Of a DNA stretch of 64,000 bases, positions 24,372-33,251 are shown one piece after another. The translations under genes and the position numbers were made by a program. Below the pieces are notes generated by a model. It did no database searches. It saw only the letters and a list, made by a program, of their open reading frames with translations, and was not told where the DNA came from. Position 1 is the first letter of the stretch. The number at the start of each line of letters is the position of its first letter. The stretch spans positions 1 through 64,000 of the forward strand of contig JBATKF010000505.1 of the NCBI GenBank assembly GCA_049669185.1, in the 5' to 3' direction. This DNA comes from Thiosocius sp049669185 (GTDB lineage Bacteria; Pseudomonadota; Gammaproteobacteria; Chromatiales; Chromatiaceae).

Positions 24372-26222
24372 TCAGAGGCCGAACCGGGCGCGGGTCTCCG
24401 GCGTGATCCGACCGTCGGCCGTCCAGCCGCGCAATGCATAGTACTCGGGCAGCATCTGGTCGAGATCGTTGACGCGACCCTGGGCAGGCCCCACGTTGGC
24501 CGCCTCCTTGAGCAGGCGCTTCGGCAGGGTGTCCTGGTCCGCGGTCATACCGGCACGCATATTGAAATCGCGTTCCAGGTTCCAGATGCGTTCACCGACC
24601 TCGAGCATGCGGTCGACGCTCCAGTCACCCTCGCAGGCGGCGTCCACCTGGGGTGCGATGTTCTCCATGCTCCAGGCAAACGTGGTGAATACGCACAGAC
24701 CGGCGGAATCGACCGCGGCGGTCGCATCCTGGAACGCCTTGACCAGTTCGGCCTTGCCCTCGGTCACCAGCGGGTCGGTCTTCACCGGGATGCCCAAGAC
24801 CTCGGAGGCCACTGTGTAGCCCCGCAGATGGCAGGCGCCTCTGTTCGAGGTCGCATAGGCCAGGCCCATGCCCTGGATGGCGCGCGGGTCGTAGGCCGGG
24901 AACTCCTGACCCTTGACCGTCATCGACAGGTCGGGCATGCCGTATTTTTCACACAGGCGCTTGGAGCCCAGACCGATATCCCTGCCGAAGCCCTCACCGC
25001 GCGCGGTCAGCTCCGCCAGCGTGACCAGCGTGTCGGCCCGGTTGAAGCTGAGATCGATGCCGCCCGTGTGTTCGGTAGTGATAGCACCGGCCTCGAACAG
25101 CTCCATTGCCGCGGCCACGGTGGCGCCGAACGAGATCGGATCCATGCCGTCCTCGTTGCACAGGAAGTTCACATAGGTCAACGCGTCGAGATCGTCGACC
25201 CCGGTATCGGAGCCGAGTGCCCAGGCGGCCTCGTACTCCAGGCCACCGGAGTTGCCCCAGTATTCGGGCTTGTTCTTCACGCTGAAGTGGCCCTTGTCCA
25301 CCGTCGAGATGCGGCCGCACGCAATGGTGCACCCGAAACAGCCGGCGTTCGTGGTCAGGTTCGGCTTGCCGTCACTCGCGCGGGGTTCGTGCATCGCCTC
25401 GGCGGAGATCTTTTCCGCGCCCTCGAACTGCACCTCGCGCATATTGCGCGTCGGCATCGCGCCCATGCCGTTGATCACGTTCATCAGCACCTGCGTTCCG
25501 TAAGTCGGCAGGCCCTGGCCGGTGACGGCATTGTCGGCCAGCACCTGCTTGCCGGCGTTGACCGCGGCCATGAAGCGCGCCGGATCGGCGATGTTGCCGA
25601 CGCCCAGGGTGCCGCGCACCGCGACCGCCTTGAGGTTCTTGGACGCCATCACGGTACCGACACCGGAACGGCCGGCCGCGCGGTGCAGATCGTTGACCAC
25701 CGCCGCGTACAGGCAGCCGGCTTCTGCCGAACGGCCGATACAGGCGACACGCAGCTGCGGATCCTGGTGCTGCCTGTGCAGGATCTCGTCGGCCTCCCAC
25801 ACGGATTTCCCCCAGATCGCCGCCGCCGGGCGCAATTCGGCCCGGTCGTTTTCGACATAGAGATAGACCGGCTCGGGCGACTGGCCTTCGAAGACGATCA
25901 TGTCCCAACCGGCGTTCTTCATCTCGGCACCGATGAAGCCGCCCGAATTCGAGCATGCGACCAGACCGGTCAACGGGCTCTTGGTGATCACCGAGTAGCG
26001 CCCACCGGTCGACGCCATAGTGCCGGTCAGCGGACCGGTCGCCATGATCAGTTTGTTGTCCGGGCCCAGCGCATCGCAGGCCGGATCGATCTCCTCGGCG
26101 AGGTACTTGGTCGCCAGACCGCGTTGACCAAGATAGTCGTTGGCCCACGCCATATTGAGCGCTTCGGGTACGCAGGTGCCTCGGCTGAGGTCGACGCGCA
26201 GTATCTTTCGTGTCCAGGCCAT
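24372..26222 (-). CDS. aorB: Tungsten-containing aldehyde:ferredoxin oxidoreductase catalytic subunit (AorB-like)
   Basis: The 616-residue protein is full length for the AOR family. The [4Fe-4S] ligands are C295-x2-C298-x3-C302 (AGCFGCTIAC) and C509 (AGLCVF). The N-terminal LRVDLSRGT, TGPLTGT and TGGRYSVITKSPLTG belong to the tungstopterin-binding region, and AYATSNRGACHLRGY is conserved. It oxidises aldehydes to carboxylic acids, passing electrons to an Fe-S protein, and can run in reverse. Cys35-type zinc features are absent. Its neighbours (four-cluster Fe-S protein, flavoprotein, MoaD) match the multi-subunit Aromatoleum-type AorABC. The metal, tungsten, is inferred from the family. Confidence 0.93.
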   Translation of the reverse strand: MAWTRKILRVDLSRGTCVPEALNMAWANDYLGQRGLATKYLAEEIDPACDALGPDNKLIMATGPLTGTMASTGGRYSVITKSPLTGLVACSNSGGFIGAEMKNAGWDMIVFEGQSPEPVYLYVENDRAELRPAAAIWGKSVWEADEILHRQHQDPQLRVACIGRSAEAGCLYAAVVNDLHRAAGRSGVGTVMASKNLKAVAVRGTLGVGNIADPARFMAAVNAGKQVLADNAVTGQGLPTYGTQVLMNVINGMGAMPTRNMREVQFEGAEKISAEAMHEPRASDGKPNLTTNAGCFGCTIACGRISTVDKGHFSVKNKPEYWGNSGGLEYEAAWALGSDTGVDDLDALTYVNFLCNEDGMDPISFGATVAAAMELFEAGAITTEHTGGIDLSFNRADTLVTLAELTARGEGFGRDIGLGSKRLCEKYGMPDLSMTVKGQEFPAYDPRAIQGMGLAYATSNRGACHLRGYTVASEVLGIPVKTDPLVTEGKAELVKAFQDATAAVDSAGLCVFTTFAWSMENIAPQVDAACEGDWSVDRMLEVGERIWNLERDFNMRAGMTADQDTLPKRLLKEAANVGPAQGRVNDLDQMLPEYYALRGWTADGRITPETRARFGL

Positions 26223-26237
26223 GTCGTCTTCCTCCAG

Positions 26238-26711
26238 TTAACCGGCGCTGCCGGCCAGGCTCTGCTGGGCGTAGGCGCGCATCCTGTCGAGCCCGGTCCA
26301 GTCCGCGTCGACATAGACGATCGCCGCGGTCGGGCAGGCCTGGGCGCAGGCCGGGTCGCCGCCGCACAGATCACACTTGATCACCTTGCCGGTCGCCGAG
26401 TTGTAGTTGACCGTGCCGAAGGGACAGGCAATGGTGCAGACCTTGCAACCCACGCAGCGCGCGTCGACTATCACCTTGGCGCCGGTCGCCGCGTCTACCT
26501 GGATGGCATCCACCGGACAGGCCTTCTGACACCACGCCTCGGCACATTGGGTACAGGTGTAGGGTGCAAACCGTCCCTCATGGTGAAAGGTGAACACCTT
26601 TATCCGCGACTTGGCGGGATTGAAGATGCCCTCGTTTTCATACGAGCAGGCCATTTCACATTGCAGGCAACCGGTGCATTTTCCGGGGTCGATATGCAGG
26701 GATCGCTGCAT
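26238..26711 (-). CDS. aorA: Four-cluster Fe-S electron-transfer subunit (AorA-like)
   Basis: This 157-residue protein holds four [4Fe-4S] motifs: CTGCLQCEMAC, CTQCAEAWCQKACP, CVGCKVCTIACP and CDLCGGDPACAQACP, in the HycB/DmsB-like ferredoxin layout. It would carry electrons between AorB and AorC. It is the first gene of the five-gene operon, followed by aorB after 15 bp. The ATG at 26711 has AGGAGG immediately upstream (26718-26723 region, reverse strand). The promoter lies in the 26712-26830 gap, just ahead of a MITE-like element. Confidence 0.88.
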   Translation of the reverse strand: MQRSLHIDPGKCTGCLQCEMACSYENEGIFNPAKSRIKVFTFHHEGRFAPYTCTQCAEAWCQKACPVDAIQVDAATGAKVIVDARCVGCKVCTIACPFGTVNYNSATGKVIKCDLCGGDPACAQACPTAAIVYVDADWTGLDRMRAYAQQSLAGSAG

Positions 26712-26829
26712 CGGGAAACCTCCTGTGTCGGGTGATAGGGCGCGTTGACCGCGCTTCTGATTGAGATTTGTAGGTTAATATTTAGCAGCCCTGCCGCCGA
26801 GTGCAATTCGCGGGCAGGCTTTTCGAGGA

Positions 26830-26994
26830 TAGCAGCCTGTCGGACTTAACCGTCTGCGACGAAAAACACTGGGAGCGAGTCAAATCAGGTTATCGTCTGA
26901 GGAGACTAGCCCAGCTATTTGATTAAAGAGGATAAGCGGAGTTGATCGCTATCCAGGGATTTGCAGCCAAAGCGCTAAGTCCGACAGGCTGCTA
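26830..26994. mobile_element. MITE-like element with 19-bp perfect terminal inverted repeats
   Basis: TAGCAGCCTGTCGGACTTA at 26830-26848 is repeated exactly in reverse complement at 26976-26994. The 165-bp element contains no gene on its own. If TA is the duplicated target, the inverted repeat proper is 17 bp, as in IS630/Tc1-type MITEs; this family guess is not testable here. It sits about 120 bp upstream of aorA and 329 bp upstream of the sucrose-phosphate synthase gene, inside the 26712-27322 gap that otherwise holds only a short reading frame. Confidence 0.7.
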
Positions 26995-27260
26995 GCACCC
27001 ACCCACGGCGGAGTCGGTCTCCGGACAGCGCGGGCCGTCGCGCGGCGTCCCATCAGACGCCACGGCCAATCCAGGCTTTCCCCCGCAATCGCCAGGGTAT
27101 TGCCCGCATTCCGCTGCGCGGCGTTGACCATAGCCTGCGCATTCTCGCCGTGCACCATTTGCGTTTCCTCGGCATACTGGACCTCGATTCGCCCCTTGCA
27201 GGCCGATGCGAGCGGGTTGGCAGGCCGCGGCGATTTTTCCAGAATGGTGCCTGACGCCAT
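26949..27260 (-). CDS. Small reading frame of unknown function ending inside the MITE-like element
   Basis: The frame from ATG 27260 to TAG 26949 encodes 103 residues. Its upstream part (CKGRIEVQYAEETQ, ENAQAMVNAAQRNAG) has codon use like the neighbouring genes, with G or C in most third positions. The last 17 or so residues (ASSLSDLALWLQIPG) are encoded by the inverted repeat and interior of the MITE-like element, so the original C-terminus may have been replaced by its insertion. No family is recognised. It may be a truncated gene remnant rather than a working gene. Confidence 0.35.
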   Translation of the reverse strand: MASGTILEKSPRPANPLASACKGRIEVQYAEETQMVHGENAQAMVNAAQRNAGNTLAIAGESLDWPWRLMGRRATARAVRRPTPPWVGASSLSDLALWLQIPG

Positions 27261-27322
27261 CAATCAATAAGCGGCGGGATAGGCCCGTTTTTCACGTCGC
27301 AGAAGACCATCGACCTACCTCT

Positions 27323-29473
27323 ATGACCCAGCGATCCGACGGACACTATCTCCTTCTTCTCAGCATTCACGGGCTTATCCGCGGCCAGGACCTCGAGTTG
27401 GGTCGTGACGCCGATACCGGCGGACAGACCAAATACGTCGTCGACCTGGCCAGGGCAGTGGCCGCACATCCCGACGTGGAGCGTATCGATCTGGTGACCC
27501 GTCGCGTGGATGACCCCGGCGTCAGCGACGACTACGCCGTTCCGATCGAACCCCTCTCAGACAAGGCACGGATTATCCGCATCGACGCCGGACCCCCGGA
27601 GTACATCCGCAAAGAACAGCTGTGGGATCACCTCGACAGCTTCGTGGACAACCTGGCCGATTGGCTGCGCAAAGAGCCACGAATGCCCGATCTGGTCCAC
27701 AGCCACTACGCCGACGCCGGCTATGTCGGCGTGCGCCTGGGCCACCACTTGGGGATCCCGCTGGTACACACCGGCCATTCGCTGGGGCGTGACAAGCGCA
27801 AGCGGCTATTGGCGCGCGGTCTGTCCAGGGACGAGATCGAGAAGACCTACAACATCGAGCGACGCATCGACGCCGAGGAAGAGGTGCTGGCGAATGCCGA
27901 GCTGGTGATCACCAGCACCCACAATGAGATCGAACAGCAGTACGGGCTTTACAACTACTACGATCCTGCACGCATGGCCGTGATTCCTCCGGGTACCGAC
28001 CTGGTGCAGTTCCACCCGCCGACGAACGAAAAGCCACCCGCCTTCGCCAGCCAGGTAAACCGCTTCCTGGCCGACCCGGATAAACCACTGATCCTGGCAC
28101 TGTCGCGGCCGGACGAGCGCAAGAACATCCTCACGCTGATCGAGGCCTATGGCGAGTCACAGCCCTTGCGGCAGGCGGCCAATCTGCTGATCGTCGCGGG
28201 CAATCGCGACGATATCCGCGACATGGACAGCGGTGCGCAGCGCGTGATGACCAATATCCTGCTGCTGATCGACACCTATGATCTGTATGGCAGGGTAGCG
28301 GTCCCCAAGAGCCACCGTGCCAATGAGGTGCCCGAAATCTATCGTCTGGCCGCGTCGAGCGCCGGCGTATTCATCAACCCGGCATTGACCGAGCCCTTTG
28401 GGCTGACGCTGCTCGAGGCCGCCGCCAGCGGCCTGCCGGTGGTGGCTACCGAGAACGGGGGCCCAGTAGACATCATCGCGAACTGCCGCAACGGGGAATT
28501 GATCGATCCACTCGACAAGCAGGCGATCACCGAGGCCCTGCTGAAACTCTTGCGCGACCATGACGCCTGGTCGGCCGCCGCACGCAACGGCATCGAGGGG
28601 GTGGGTCGTCACTATTCATGGCCGGCGCATGCCGAGGCCTATCTGGCCAAGATTCGTGACCTCGATACGGGTTATGCCCCGCTGCCCAGGGAACGCACGA
28701 CGTCACGCACGCTGCGCTACCGCGATCGTGCGATCTTCAGCGATCTCGACCAGAACCTGATCGGCGATCCCGGTGCCCTGCAGCGCTTCGTCGAGGTGAT
28801 GCACGAAAACCGCAAATGCGTCACCTTTGGCATCGCGACCGGTCGACGCATCGATTCGGCCTTGGCGTTGATGAAGAAGCAGGGCATCCCGGCCCCGGAC
28901 GTGCTGATCAGCAGCCTGGGGACACGTATCCATTACGGACAGTCCCTGAACGAAGACGACTACTGGGCGGATCACATCGATCACGACTGGAATCCCCAGC
29001 AGGTGCGCCGTGCGCTGGCGGAGCTGCCTGGGTTAACGCCGCAACCCAAGAACGAACAGACGCCGTACAAGCTCTCGTACTACTATGACCCACAGACGGC
29101 ACCGTCGGTCGAAGACATCATCGCCCTGCTTCGCCAGAAGGACCTGACGGTCAATGTGATGTCCTCGTTCGGCCAGTTTCTCGATATCGTGCCTTCGCGC
29201 GCCTCGAAAGGCCAAGCGTTGCGCTACTTGTCGCAGCGCCTGAGCATTCCGCTCGAGAACACCCTCGCCGTCGGCGGCTCGGGCAGTGATGAAGATATGA
29301 TGCGCGGCAATACCCTGGCCGTCGTGGTCGCCAATCGCCACCATGAAGAGCTTTCTCAGCTGGTCGATCAGGAGCGGATCTATTTCGCTGCCAGGCCCTA
29401 TGCGTCCGGTATCCTCGAGGCAATCGACCATTACGATTTCTTCAATGCCTGTGATGTCCCGCGAGATTCCTAG
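27323..29473 (+). CDS. Sucrose-phosphate synthase with C-terminal phosphatase-like domain
   Basis: This 716-residue bidomain protein makes sucrose-6-phosphate from UDP-glucose and fructose-6-phosphate. The GT-B part (about 8-460) has SIHGLIRGQDLELGRDADTGGQ, HSHYADAGYVG, HTGHSLGRDK and the EPFGLTLLEAAASGLP sugar-nucleotide motif. The C-terminal HAD-like domain (about 480-710) keeps SDLDQNL but has GGSGSDEDM in place of GDSGNDEDM, so it is probably catalytically inactive, as in plant enzymes. The ATG at 27323 matches the family start; the frame is open upstream to 27206 but that part is unlike the family. The phosphatase gene starts 2 bp later. Confidence 0.92.
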   Translation: MTQRSDGHYLLLLSIHGLIRGQDLELGRDADTGGQTKYVVDLARAVAAHPDVERIDLVTRRVDDPGVSDDYAVPIEPLSDKARIIRIDAGPPEYIRKEQLWDHLDSFVDNLADWLRKEPRMPDLVHSHYADAGYVGVRLGHHLGIPLVHTGHSLGRDKRKRLLARGLSRDEIEKTYNIERRIDAEEEVLANAELVITSTHNEIEQQYGLYNYYDPARMAVIPPGTDLVQFHPPTNEKPPAFASQVNRFLADPDKPLILALSRPDERKNILTLIEAYGESQPLRQAANLLIVAGNRDDIRDMDSGAQRVMTNILLLIDTYDLYGRVAVPKSHRANEVPEIYRLAASSAGVFINPALTEPFGLTLLEAAASGLPVVATENGGPVDIIANCRNGELIDPLDKQAITEALLKLLRDHDAWSAAARNGIEGVGRHYSWPAHAEAYLAKIRDLDTGYAPLPRERTTSRTLRYRDRAIFSDLDQNLIGDPGALQRFVEVMHENRKCVTFGIATGRRIDSALALMKKQGIPAPDVLISSLGTRIHYGQSLNEDDYWADHIDHDWNPQQVRRALAELPGLTPQPKNEQTPYKLSYYYDPQTAPSVEDIIALLRQKDLTVNVMSSFGQFLDIVPSRASKGQALRYLSQRLSIPLENTLAVGGSGSDEDMMRGNTLAVVVANRHHEELSQLVDQERIYFAARPYASGILEAIDHYDFFNACDVPRDS

Positions 29474-29475
29474 CC

Positions 29476-30327
29476 GTGCCGCTGCTCATTTGTACCGATC
29501 TCGACAGGACGCTGATACCTAATGGGCCTCAGTCGGAATCGCCGGCGGCGCGCGAGCACTTCGCGGTGCTGGCGGGACATCCTGAGGTGACTGTCGCCTT
29601 CGTTACCGGGCGGCATCGTGCGCTGGTCGATCAGGCAATCAACAACTACCGCCTGCCGCGGCCGGACTTTGTGATCGGCGACGTCGGTACCACCGTCTAT
29701 CAACTAGGGTCTGCAGGAGACTGGGTACGGCAAGCCGCCTGGGAGCGGGAGATCGCGCAGGACTGGGGCGGTCGGACCCGTGCGGACATTAGGTCCCTAT
29801 TGGTCGACCTGCCGGCAATCCGGCCGCAGGAGACCGCCAAACAGAATAATTACAAGCTCAGCTACTATGTGCCGCTGCACAGCGACCGCGACAGCCTGTC
29901 GAAACGCATCGAAGACCGACTGCGCGCGCACGGCGTCAATGCGCGCCTGATCTGGAGCGTCGACGAACCTGCCGGCGTCGGACTGCTCGATGTGGTGCCG
30001 GCACGGGCCTCGAAATACCATGCGATCGAGGCGCTGATCGCCACCTACGGGTTTAGCCGTGACGACACCGTGTTTTGCGGCGACAGCGGTAACGATATCG
30101 AGGTACTCGCCAGCCCCATCCCGGCGGTGCTGGTCGCCAACTGTCAGCCACAGGTGCGCGAGCTGGCGACACGCCTGGCGCGCGAACGCGGGTGTGCCGA
30201 TTGCCTGTATGTCGCGCGGGGCGGCTTCATGGGCATGAACGGCAACTACGGTGCAGGTATGCTCGAGGGCATCGCTCACTACCATCCGCACAGTGTCGAA
30301 TGGATGGGGTTCGGAGACGAGGGATGA
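29476..30327 (+). CDS. Sucrose-6-phosphate phosphatase
   Basis: The 283-residue HAD-superfamily enzyme removes phosphate from sucrose-6-phosphate. The catalytic motifs are intact: CTDLDRTL (nucleophile Asp), FVTGRH, the SKYHAI lysine and CGDSGNDIEVL (Mg2+ aspartates). The small domain NNYKLSYYV also occurs in the synthase C-terminus. The start is the GTG at 29476, 2 bp after the synthase stop, so translation is probably coupled. It should act as the working phosphatase, since the fused domain of the synthase has lost a key residue. Confidence 0.92.
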   Translation: MPLLICTDLDRTLIPNGPQSESPAAREHFAVLAGHPEVTVAFVTGRHRALVDQAINNYRLPRPDFVIGDVGTTVYQLGSAGDWVRQAAWEREIAQDWGGRTRADIRSLLVDLPAIRPQETAKQNNYKLSYYVPLHSDRDSLSKRIEDRLRAHGVNARLIWSVDEPAGVGLLDVVPARASKYHAIEALIATYGFSRDDTVFCGDSGNDIEVLASPIPAVLVANCQPQVRELATRLARERGCADCLYVARGGFMGMNGNYGAGMLEGIAHYHPHSVEWMGFGDEG

Positions 30328-30362
30328 ACCCAGGTGATGCGCTGAGCGCAGCCGCTTAAAGA

Positions 30363-31274
30363 ATGTTTGATCAGGACAATACAGTGAGCACCAAGACAGG
30401 CCGCCTGTGCGTTTTCGGTGAGGTATTATTCGATCGATTTCCGGACGGCAAGCGGGTGCTTGGCGGCGCGCCCTTCAATGTCGCCTGGCACCTTCAGGCA
30501 TTCGGTCAGGCACCGTTTTTCGTGAGTCGCATCGGCGCCGACCGCGAAGGTGACAGCATTCGCGACGCCATGCGGGACTGGGGTATGGACCTTGCCGGCC
30601 TGCAGACCGACAGCACGCATCCGACAGGGCGTGTCGATGTAAAGATCACTGCGGGTGAACCCAGCTATGACATCGTGCACCCCTGCGCCTATGACGCCAT
30701 CACGCCGCCGGCCGCGGCGCCGCAGTGTCGCCTGCTTTATCACGGCAGCCTTGCGCTGCGGTCTCCTATCTCGCGCAGTGCCTTGCAGCACCTGCTCGCA
30801 TGTCACCCGGAAACCGTATTCGTCGACGTCAATCTGCGCCCACCCTGGTGGCACCGCGACGACGTGTTGGCCATGCTCGACAAGGCGGACTGGGTGAAGC
30901 TCAACGGCGACGAATTGCTGAAGCTGACAGCGCTCGAAGGCCTGCCCCAGGATGGCGCAGCCGGATTTCTAGAGCGCCACGGCCTCAGGGGTCTGGTACT
31001 GACCCACGGGTCCCGCGGCGCCGAGGTGCTGACTGCCTCGGGCGAACGCTGTACTGTGACGCCCGATGCCAAGGTCGAGGTGGTGGATACCGTTGGTGCG
31101 GGCGACGCCTTCGCCTCGGTGATCATCCTGGGTCTGACCCAGGGTTGGCCCATGGCGCTGATGCTGCAGCGTGCCCAGGCCTTTGCATCCCGGCTGGTCG
31201 GCAATCGGGGTGCCACGCTGCACGACCCGGCGTTGTACAAACCCTTTATCGACGACTGGAGATTCACGGTCTAG
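30363..31274 (+). CDS. Fructokinase (PfkB/ribokinase family)
   Basis: The 303-residue sugar kinase has the PfkB signatures GGAPFNVAWHL near the N-terminus and DTVGAGDAF near residue 240, with the catalytic Asp in GAGD. In sucrose clusters of methanotrophs and related bacteria it phosphorylates the fructose released by amylosucrase. The frame opens at ATG 30363; a GTG at 30384 would remove seven residues. It is 35 bp after the phosphatase gene and 12 bp before the amylosucrase gene, in one operon. Confidence 0.88.
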   Translation: MFDQDNTVSTKTGRLCVFGEVLFDRFPDGKRVLGGAPFNVAWHLQAFGQAPFFVSRIGADREGDSIRDAMRDWGMDLAGLQTDSTHPTGRVDVKITAGEPSYDIVHPCAYDAITPPAAAPQCRLLYHGSLALRSPISRSALQHLLACHPETVFVDVNLRPPWWHRDDVLAMLDKADWVKLNGDELLKLTALEGLPQDGAAGFLERHGLRGLVLTHGSRGAEVLTASGERCTVTPDAKVEVVDTVGAGDAFASVIILGLTQGWPMALMLQRAQAFASRLVGNRGATLHDPALYKPFIDDWRFTV

Positions 31275-31286
31275 CCTGAAGCCCCT

Positions 31287-33251
31287 ATGTACGAACAGGT
31301 ATCCCACTCTCTGCTGAATAAGATCCTCGATGAGCTAAAGCCAGAGATCCGCAAGCAAGACCTGCGGCATTTCTATACCCGCCTGGGCGCCAATTTCTAT
31401 GCCATCTATTCGCTGTTCCACCACCTCTACGGCCAGCGTGATGACTTCGAGCAGCAGATGGTGAATCTCGTCGAGGTGATGGCGCGCCAGTACATCAAGC
31501 GCGATGACGATCTCAAGCAGAGCGATATCGAGCGTGAGCAGAACCATAACTGGTTTCTCAGTCAGCAGTGGGTCGGTATGGCGCTTTACGTGGACGGCTT
31601 CGCCGGTGATCTGACCGGCGTGAAGGCACATCTCGGCTATCTACAGGACCTCGGCGTCAACATGTTGCACCTGATGCCGATATTGCGCTGCCCGGCGGGC
31701 GCCAGTGACGGCGGCTACGCGGTCAGCGATTTTCGCAACATCGATGCGCGCGTCGGCACCCTCGAACAACTGCGCGAGCTGGCAGGCAATATGCGGGTGC
31801 GCGACATGCTGCTCACGCTCGACGTCGTAGTGAATCACACATCGGACGAGCACGAGTGGGCGCAGCGCGCACGCAACGGGGAGAAGAAGTACGAGGATTA
31901 CTATTACATCTTCCGCGACCGCAATATCCCGGACATGTTCGAGGAGACGATGCCGGAGATCTTCCCGGAGACCGCACCCGGCAACTTCACCTTCGACGAG
32001 ACCATGAACAAGTGGGTGATGACGGTCTTCAACGACTACCAATGGGACCTGAACTACAGCAATCCGGCGGTATTCATCGAGATGGTCGACATCATCCTGT
32101 TCTGGGCCAACCAGGGTGCGGATATCGTGCGGCTCGACGCGGTTGCCTTTCTGTGGAAGAAGATCGGCACCACCTGTCAAAATGAGCGCGAGGCACACCT
32201 TATCCTGCAGCTGATGAAAGACTGCAGCCAAGTGACCGCCCCCGGCGTGTTGTTCATCGCCGAGGCCATCGTAGCCCCGGTCGAGATCATCAAATACTTT
32301 GGCGAGGATGCAGTGATCGCCAAGGAGTGCGAGATCGCCTACAACGCCACCTTCATGGCCTTGCTGTGGGAGGCCGTCGCGACCAAGAACGCCAAGCTGC
32401 TCGATCAGGGGATCCGCAGCCTGCCCGACAAACTGGATCGCGCCACCTGGCTCAATTACGTGCGCTGCCACGACGACATCGGCCTGGGCTTCGACGACAC
32501 CGATATCATCAAGGCCGGTTACGATCCCTATGCCCATAGGCGCTTCCTGGTCGAGTATTTCACCGGCGTCTACGATGCCTCGACGGCCCGCGGGCAGCCG
32601 TTCGGCGTCAATTACAAGACGGGTGACGCGCGCATCTCGGGGTCTCTTGCGTCCCTGGTAGGCCTGGAGTCGGCATTAGAGGGTGGCGACGAGGCCGCGA
32701 TCCAGCGCAGCATCGATATCATACTGCTGCTGCACAGCATGATCATGTCGTTCGGCGGCATCCCGCTGCTGTACTACGGCGACGAAATCGGCAATCTCAA
32801 CGACTGCACCTTTCTCCAGGACGAGAGCAAGGCGCGTGACAACCGCTGGATGCACCGTCCGCGCATCGACTGGTCCAAGGCAGAACTGCGCAATCAACAC
32901 GGCAGCGTGGAGCAGCGGATCTTTTTCGGCCTGCAGAAAATGATTGCGGTGCGCAAAAGCACCGCGGCATTCGCCGACTACAACAATCGCTGGCTGATAG
33001 AGACCGGCAACCCGCACCTGTTTGTGTTCATGCGCAACAATCCGTTTCAACTCAACGACAGCGTGTTAGTGGTCGGCAACTTCGACGCCGCGCCGCAATC
33101 GTTGACGCTGAGCGATCTGAGCAACCGTGGCCACTTCGAATATGGACAGCTATTCGACCTCTGCTCCGGCGAGTCGCCGCAGCAGTTCAATGATCAACTG
33201 GTGGTACCCCCACACCGTTTTTATTGGCTGACCGACCATCGGCTTTCCTAA
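31287..33251 (+). CDS. Amylosucrase-type alpha-glucanotransferase (GH13)
   Basis: At 654 residues it matches amylosucrase (GH13 subfamily 4) in length and layout: N-terminal helical domain (about 1-85), TIM barrel and C-terminal beta domain. Catalytic elements include VVNHTSDEH, DIVRLDAVAFLWK (nucleophile Asp), LFIAEAIVAP (acid/base Glu) and RCHDDIGLG. It splits sucrose and builds alpha-glucan, or hydrolyses sucrose. It closes the sucrose operon, allowing breakdown to glucan plus fructose, the latter salvaged by the fructokinase upstream. Its stop overlaps the stop of uup on the other strand by 3 bp. Confidence 0.9.
   Translation: MYEQVSHSLLNKILDELKPEIRKQDLRHFYTRLGANFYAIYSLFHHLYGQRDDFEQQMVNLVEVMARQYIKRDDDLKQSDIEREQNHNWFLSQQWVGMALYVDGFAGDLTGVKAHLGYLQDLGVNMLHLMPILRCPAGASDGGYAVSDFRNIDARVGTLEQLRELAGNMRVRDMLLTLDVVVNHTSDEHEWAQRARNGEKKYEDYYYIFRDRNIPDMFEETMPEIFPETAPGNFTFDETMNKWVMTVFNDYQWDLNYSNPAVFIEMVDIILFWANQGADIVRLDAVAFLWKKIGTTCQNEREAHLILQLMKDCSQVTAPGVLFIAEAIVAPVEIIKYFGEDAVIAKECEIAYNATFMALLWEAVATKNAKLLDQGIRSLPDKLDRATWLNYVRCHDDIGLGFDDTDIIKAGYDPYAHRRFLVEYFTGVYDASTARGQPFGVNYKTGDARISGSLASLVGLESALEGGDEAAIQRSIDIILLLHSMIMSFGGIPLLYYGDEIGNLNDCTFLQDESKARDNRWMHRPRIDWSKAELRNQHGSVEQRIFFGLQKMIAVRKSTAAFADYNNRWLIETGNPHLFVFMRNNPFQLNDSVLVVGNFDAAPQSLTLSDLSNRGHFEYGQLFDLCSGESPQQFNDQLVVPPHRFYWLTDHRLS

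Noticed and set aside
24828..26735. 635-codon plus-strand frame
   Set aside because: It is antisense to aorA and aorB and has typical shadow composition.
26785..26825. Possible plus-strand terminator (CTGCC...GGCAGG then TTTT)
   Set aside because: The arms do not pair without bulges and no plus-strand gene ends upstream.
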